The position numbers and the translations under genes are program-made. A DNA stretch of 6,455 bases from JAUWKC01 sp035529895 (GTDB lineage: Bacteria > Planctomycetota > Phycisphaerae > Sedimentisphaerales > Anaerobacaceae), in the NCBI GenBank assembly GCA_035529895.1, contig DATKVV010000086.1, positions 1 through 6,455 on the forward strand, written 5' to 3'. Position 1 is the first letter of the stretch, and each line of letters starts with the position of its first letter. The notes under the pieces were generated by a model. The model did not search any database and was not told the DNA's origin. It saw only the letters and a list, made by a program, of their open reading frames with translations. Shown here in pieces: positions 4,413 to 6,455 of this stretch.

Positions 4413-5618
4413 ATGGCGATTAAATATAAGTCGAGACTATTCTTAGTCACTGCTGGGTTTTGGATATTTTTCTCTATTAATGTTTTTGCGCAGTCAGTTA
4501 CATTTGGGGAACTTCGGACTCACGGAGGGTCATCTCTGTCAAGAGATAATTTATTGACGCGGCTCCAAAATGGAGTTCGATATGAAGCAAATTCACCAAT
4601 TATTAACTATGAGTTAGGGAGCGATCACACAGTATCTGGCTATATTATTATTAACAGCTCAAAGATAGCTGTTTCAGGCACCTGGGATATTAATAATCGG
4701 GCCCAGCTCTGCTTAACTATAAGAGTCTTATCAAGCGGACAAAGTGGTATAGATTGCGTAAACGTGTACTCCTTCGGAGATAGAATATTCGTTGGACGCT
4801 CGCCAATTAGTGATAACTCCCTTCTAGCTGAACGTATTTTTCTGCCGTTAAGCGCCGCACCACAGAATGCGCTTTCAAGAACCAAAATCTCAGCAGTCTC
4901 TACTGATCCAGAACTAGAGAAGGCTTGGGCATGCAACCCTACCATTAACAATGAAAATTCTACTCAAGGGTTCAACGAGTTGTATTTCCGTAACTCGGCT
5001 TGCAATCCTCAAGATGCCACTTTTCCCTCAATGGTTAACTTTCTGCCCGCAGAGACTAAGCGCTTAGCAGAACTATTGCTCAACAAATACCATATCAATC
5101 TTTCGGATAAAACTACATTCAAAGACTTTGAGCAAGAATTAAATCGGCGAGAACAGGCTAAGAATAACGCCAAACAGGACCAGGCAAATCTGCGAGAAGA
5201 GCGTGCGAAAAAATTAAGATCTGGAGCGATAAAATTCGCCAACATATCGGATGCTTTGTTGGTATACCCTGAAGGTGATGGAACAAATTTATTAAAGATT
5301 TCAGCCTCGCCACTCTTGGTTCCTAACAATACTGTGATAAGTGGGCTAGCTGTAATAGACGCTCTTGAAAAGCCAAACTTAATAAGAGCAAAAGCTACAT
5401 CACCCCTAGCACTTTACACTGGACAAGGAGGGGCTGAATATAGGTATGTGTATTTGAGATTAACTAAGACCAGTACAGACTTTACACCAGAAAATTTGAG
5501 GGTCGGTGGAGTTGCTATTATTGTTGGTAAGTATGTTCAGAATGTTCAATATCGCACTATTGCAGGTGAATTAAAAACTGCTCCATTACTTGATGTTATG
5601 TTCATAAGCGGAAAGTAA
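4413..5618 (+). CDS. Secreted or periplasmic protein of unknown function
   Basis: A 401-aa protein with a clear Sec signal peptide: basic MAIKYKSR, hydrophobic LFLVTAGFWIFFSINV, then a VFA-Q type signal peptidase I site after A26. The start at ATG 4413 gives exactly this signal. Residues 28-130 are beta-rich and contain GTWDINNRAQLC and two cysteines (C100, C115), loosely recalling small periplasmic domains of the DUF995 kind; this likeness is only by eye. C174 and C197 form a possible second disulfide pair. Residues 235-270 are strongly charged and helical (probable coiled coil). Residues 272-401 form a second beta-rich domain with no recognised match. No later membrane segment or lipobox cysteine is seen, so it is probably soluble in the periplasm or exported. 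It is AT-rich like the nuclease-like gene before it. Confidence 0.85.
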   Translation: MAIKYKSRLFLVTAGFWIFFSINVFAQSVTFGELRTHGGSSLSRDNLLTRLQNGVRYEANSPIINYELGSDHTVSGYIIINSSKIAVSGTWDINNRAQLCLTIRVLSSGQSGIDCVNVYSFGDRIFVGRSPISDNSLLAERIFLPLSAAPQNALSRTKISAVSTDPELEKAWACNPTINNENSTQGFNELYFRNSACNPQDATFPSMVNFLPAETKRLAELLLNKYHINLSDKTTFKDFEQELNRREQAKNNAKQDQANLREERAKKLRSGAIKFANISDALLVYPEGDGTNLLKISASPLLVPNNTVISGLAVIDALEKPNLIRAKATSPLALYTGQGGAEYRYVYLRLTKTSTDFTPENLRVGGVAIIVGKYVQNVQYRTIAGELKTAPLLDVMFISGK

Positions 5619-5943
5619 AAAAGTGGGTCTGCATGCCCATCCGTACCCGGCAATGCCGGTTGCATCACGGCCGCAAGCGACAACTGTCATCGGCAAACGT
5701 AAATTGACACAGGTCGGCAGGTGAAAATTGATACACCTCGATGAAGGGATAATCGTCGCTTTTTGAGTGGCGATGGTTTCATTTCTAAGACAATGGCTGT
5801 TTCGGATCGAGGGCAGTCAGTACCACGTAGCCAGAGCGTAGCTGTTTGAAACTAAGGAATGCCATTATGGGCCTGTTTAAGGCTTTACAGCAGATTGGCG
5901 GGCGCTGTAAGGCGATGATTAATAAAGATCTATATTTTCTGTC
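5619..5943. other. Poorly coding region at the cargo/host-like junction, possible IS remnant
   Basis: About 325 bases without a convincing full gene. A perfect palindrome CCGGCA-A-TGCCGG (5647-5659) lies 28 bases after the stop of the secreted-protein gene; it lacks a T-tract. Two copies of AATTGA(C/T)ACA (5702-5711 and 5726-5735) with a 24-bp period, one matching at 9 of 10, resemble the repeated transposase-binding sites at the ends of IS21-type insertion sequences, but no transposase is recognisable. A 22-codon open frame starts near 5772. CCGTACCCG (5641-5649) also occurs at 3601-3609 in the large inverted repeat. The region may be a scar of an old insertion. Confidence 0.35.
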
Positions 5944-5974
5944 TCATTTTGATTCACCGATTTCCGATACGTAG
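5867..5974 (+). CDS. Possible 35-aa small ORF
   Basis: An ATG at 5867 with AAGGA eight bases upstream opens a 35-codon frame ending in TAG at 5972-5974. The peptide begins MGLFKALQQIGGRCKAMINK, with an amphipathic-looking N-terminus and no recognised family. Its 3' end overlaps the end of the opposite-strand 107-aa gene by about 30 bases. It is supported only by a good ribosome binding site and could equally be part of a decayed gene. Confidence 0.2.
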   Translation: MGLFKALQQIGGRCKAMINKDLYFLSHFDSPISDT

Positions 5975-6267
5975 TGCTCGTCAAGCGCTTCCGTCATTTC
6001 GTAGGAAATGTGCAGCCCTGCTTCGCGTGATACGGCGTCGGCAACACTCCGGGCCAGTTGGTCGCTCAAGCTGGAGAGATGCTTGCGCTGTTGCGCAGTC
6101 AGATGCAATTTCGACCGGGTAAGCCATTCAGCGGCAAGCGTTGCACCTTGGGCGATCGTCAGCCAGGTCTGATGTTCGTAAAAGATGGTCAAGCGCTCCG
6201 CGGTCAAGGCAAAGATCAGCGCACTCTGCCAATCTTGATCAACCACGGAGGGTTCAGGCGGTCTCAT
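5944..6267 (-). CDS. Hypothetical 107-aa protein
   Basis: I do not recognise this protein. It is predicted to be mostly helical and soluble: a hydrophobic stretch WQSALIFALTAERLTIF (13-29) is too interrupted for a membrane helix, and residues 50-85 are amphipathic and charged. No catalytic or metal-binding motif and no signal peptide is seen. No strong ribosome binding site precedes ATG 6267, and the same frame remains open upstream into the HU gene region, so the start is uncertain. It lies 71 bp downstream of the HU gene on the same strand and could be cotranscribed with it. Its composition resembles the right-hand flank, not the AT-rich cargo. Confidence 0.5.
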   Translation of the reverse strand: MRPPEPSVVDQDWQSALIFALTAERLTIFYEHQTWLTIAQGATLAAEWLTRSKLHLTAQQRKHLSSLSDQLARSVADAVSREAGLHISYEMTEALDEHYVSEIGESK

Positions 6268-6314
6268 GGGCAGAGCGCGGCAGCGACGGATGTACCTGAG
6301 GCTTATGCCGGCAA

Positions 6315-6328
6315 GGGGTACCAGCCCC
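6315..6328 (-). terminator. Weak hairpin downstream of the HU gene
   Basis: On the minus strand GGGG, six bases, CCCC form a short stem 10 bases after the HU stop codon, followed by TT but no real T-tract. It could help end HU transcription, but it is weak and is listed only because of its position. Confidence 0.2.
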
Positions 6329-6338
6329 AGTGCTCGCC

Positions 6339-6455
6339 CTACTTCTTCTTGGCGGCCTTCTTACCCGCCACAGCCGCCTTGAAGGTGGCACCCGCCTTAA
6401 ACTTCGGCACCGTGGTCGCAGCAATCTTCAGTTCCTTGCCAGTCTGCGGATTTCG
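6339..6455 (-). CDS. HU-family nucleoid DNA-binding protein, C-terminal part
   Basis: The last 38 codons of a gene that runs off the right edge. The peptide starts RNPQTGKELKIAATTVPKFK, which is the end of the DNA-clasping beta-arm (the RNP tip, where a conserved proline intercalates into DNA) and the following strand of HU/IHF-family proteins. It ends with AGATFKAAVAGKKAAKKK, the C-terminal helix followed by a short lysine-rich tail. HU dimers bend and compact DNA and assist replication and recombination. The lysine-rich ending extends a few residues beyond the E. coli HU type. The N-terminal half lies outside the window. It could be a host chromosomal gene marking the flank, or an HU copy carried by a neighbouring mobile element. 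Confidence 0.9.
   Translation of the reverse strand, partial: RNPQTGKELKIAATTVPKFKAGATFKAAVAGKKAAKKK

Noticed and set aside
4640..5329. Minus-strand frames opposite the secreted-protein gene
   Set aside because: No domain features and no ribosome binding site; the plus-strand gene has a clear signal peptide and accounts for the region.
1..6455. CRISPR array, rRNA or a complete tRNA
   Set aside because: No regularly spaced direct repeats of suitable length, no rRNA-like sequence, and only the 3' half of one tRNA is present.

Overview
The window reads as one end of an integrative genetic element in a proteobacterium, flanked on the right by DNA that looks host-like. The host assignment rests on the C-terminus of an HU-type nucleoid protein at the right edge, on bacterial GGAGG-type ribosome binding sites, and on the moderately GC-rich flanks and core genes. 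A beta- or gammaproteobacterium is most likely, but this is inference, not identification.

Layout, left to right. Positions 134-182 hold only the 3' half of a tRNA-Phe (anticodon loop with GAA, T-arm, 3' acceptor strand, CCA) with no 5' half in front of it, which marks an attachment site. A rho-independent terminator follows. Then comes a four-gene minus-strand cluster, read in transcription order from 3586 down to 218: a 380-residue protein of unknown function with an XRE-like N-terminal region; an HUH rolling-circle replication endonuclease of the REP_ORF2/G2P type; a small excisionase-type HTH protein; and a tyrosine integrase whose start lies inside the HTH gene. Together these form a mobility and replication core: replicate by rolling circle, excise, integrate at tRNA-Phe, and probably regulate.

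A 94-bp imperfect inverted repeat (3599-3692) sits between this core and a divergent, visibly AT-richer cargo on the plus strand. The cargo is a small PD-(D/E)XK-like nuclease (153 aa) and a signal-peptide-bearing protein of unknown function (401 aa) whose start codon directly follows a run of nine G. The different base composition suggests the cargo was acquired separately from the core.

From 5619 to the right end there is a poorly coding stretch with short repeats (possibly a decayed insertion sequence), a 107-aa hypothetical gene and the 3' end of an HU gene. I find no second copy of the tRNA-Phe fragment, so the right boundary of the element is not defined here. No capsid, coat, Zot, relaxase-coupling or conjugation gene is visible. 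The element is therefore best described as a minimal integrative rolling-circle element or a satellite that depends on a helper. The most notable non-coding features are two hairpins placed to hide the ribosome binding sites of the replication and regulator genes, and the large inverted repeat, which could be an origin or packaging signal.
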